Below, piece after piece: positions 63,401-64,000 of a DNA stretch of 64,000 bases. This DNA comes from Acridotheres tristis. Its lineage: Eukaryota; Chordata; Aves; Passeriformes; Sturnidae. The notes beneath the pieces were generated by a model. The model did not search any database. It was not told where the DNA came from and worked only from the letters and a program-made list of their open reading frames with translations. The translations under genes were made by a program, and so were the position numbers. The stretch is from NCBI GenBank assembly GCA_037013685.1, contig CM072897.1, positions 20,348,143-20,412,142 on the forward strand. The letters are read 5' to 3'. How positions within the stretch are numbered: position 1 is the first letter of the stretch; every line of letters starts with the position of its first letter.

Positions 63401-64000
63401 GGCCAATTTCCTACTTCTGTGACATTCAAATGGGAAAATCCAGCACTCAGCCTGTCCTCACCTTCTTTTCTTGAAGTGAGGACATCATAAAGTGGGACAA
63501 CCCAGCCCTTCTCAAATCAAGTTAGAAGGACTCAAACTCCATGATCTGGATTCCCATTCATGACTGGGTGACTCAGGATATCAAACAAGAAGTTCTGATA
63601 CCAAACTACTGAGAAATCTGTTTGCACACAATATCTTGGCCATGTTCTGCAAATGACAAGGCTTCAGCTTGACAAAAGTAGGTCAAGGCAACGCAAGGCT
63701 TGAACTTGGATGAAACACAAAAAATTGAGATTTGCAGTTCTTGTAACAACAGCTCTGCAAAGGGGCCTGGAATGCACGAGACTGGTGCCCTTCCCCAGTT
63801 TGCTAGCTCAAGTATTTCACTCAAGTCCTTACCCTTCCATGATTTCTCTTCATGTGGGACACATAGGTTTCCCGATCAGGGATCCACTGTGAACATTCCT
63901 TGCAAGTCCAACCAGTTCTTCTCAGTCTGGACTTGGATTCAGGATTATGCCTTTCCACCCTCATCTCTTTCCTTGTTAGAGGAGAGGGGGAAGTCCCGTT
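57412..64000 (-). CDS. ZNF592: C2H2 zinc-finger protein, C-terminal part (ZNF592), 5' end outside window
   Basis: Four coding exons on the minus strand, 63833-64000 (open to the window edge), 62687-62799, 59155-59290 and 57412-57918, join in phase to 307 residues and a TAA stop. Five C2H2-type fingers are visible: CKECSQW...[14 protein letters not shown]...HIRNNH, one spanning the 62687/59290 junction (CWYC...HISLMH), CAKCSF...HIPRH and CGLCYTS...HLFIVH. A run of acidic residues and a polar tail follow the last finger. The [12 protein letters not shown] and [16 protein letters not shown] strings are typical of the ZNF592/ZNF532/ZNF687 family of nuclear zinc-finger proteins linked to the ZMYND8 transcription complex. 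The symbol ZNF592 rests on proximity to SEC11A and NMB; ZNF532 is the alternative on protein alone but would sit next to SEC11C and GRP. Confidence 0.87.
57919..59154 (-). other. Last intron of ZNF592
   Basis: The intron contains a CR1 fragment at 58158-58330 and A/T-rich sequence at 58560-58900. No further exon was seen. Confidence 0.5.
58158..58330 (-). repeat. CR1 LINE 3' end fragment (antisense on plus strand)
   Basis: Reversed CR1 tail: AGAATCAAGGAATCATGAAA, GGGTTGGAAGGGACTTTAAA, then GCCATGGGCAGGGACACC. Confidence 0.9.
59291..62686 (-). other. ZNF592 intron
   Basis: A 3.4 kb AT-leaning intron between two finger-encoding exons. No repeat family or RNA gene was recognised. Confidence 0.5.
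62800..63832 (-). other. ZNF592 intron
   Basis: A 1.0 kb intron between finger exons, bounded by GTAAGG and a CCTACCAG acceptor on the minus strand. Nothing else was seen. Confidence 0.5.

Noticed and set aside
1..64000. CRISPR arrays, bacterial operons, plasmid or phage features
   Set aside because: No direct-repeat/spacer structure or bacterial genes. The exon-intron structure and CR1 repeats show a vertebrate genome.

Overview
The window is vertebrate nuclear DNA, almost certainly from a bird. Genes have several exons with GT-AG introns, the interspersed repeats are nearly all CR1 LINE fragments (at least a dozen), introns are compact, and CpG-rich promoters mark gene starts. No bacterial, organellar or intact viral gene set is present. 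Exon boundaries were read by eye from splice signals, reading frame and recalled human protein families. No alignment was run.

Left block (1-24 kb), the dual-oxidase cluster: the 5' part of a dual oxidase on the minus strand (DUOX2 by position; residues 1-167, 3' part beyond the left edge); a head-to-head, apparently bidirectional CpG-island promoter near 6.8 kb; DUOXA2 on the plus strand (six coding exons, 320 residues); then DUOXA1 on the minus strand (six coding exons, 324 residues), tail to tail with DUOXA2. DUOXA proteins are ER maturation factors that bring DUOX NADPH oxidases to the cell surface, where DUOX makes hydrogen peroxide for thyroid hormone synthesis and mucosal defence. The two DUOXA genes have near-identical third and fourth coding exons: exon 4 and its edge are identical over 201 bp in inverted orientation, which looks like recent gene conversion.

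Middle (24-36 kb) is gene-poor. Mammals have DUOX1 here, head to head with DUOXA1, but I could recognise no DUOX1 exon. It holds a (GGGAA)26 microsatellite, a broken endogenous-retrovirus integrase remnant, CR1 copies and one unassigned 93-codon ORF.

Right block (36-64 kb), all on the minus strand: NMB (neuromedin B, complete, three coding exons), SEC11A (signal peptidase catalytic subunit, complete, six coding exons, 179 residues) and the 3' end of a zinc-finger gene of the ZNF592/ZNF532/ZNF687 family, called ZNF592 from its neighbours. The order and uniform direction mirror the paralogous ZNF532-SEC11C-GRP block. In human, the DUOX cluster (15q21) and the NMB-SEC11A-ZNF592 cluster (15q25) lie far apart, so the 24-36 kb interval contains a rearrangement junction relative to human.
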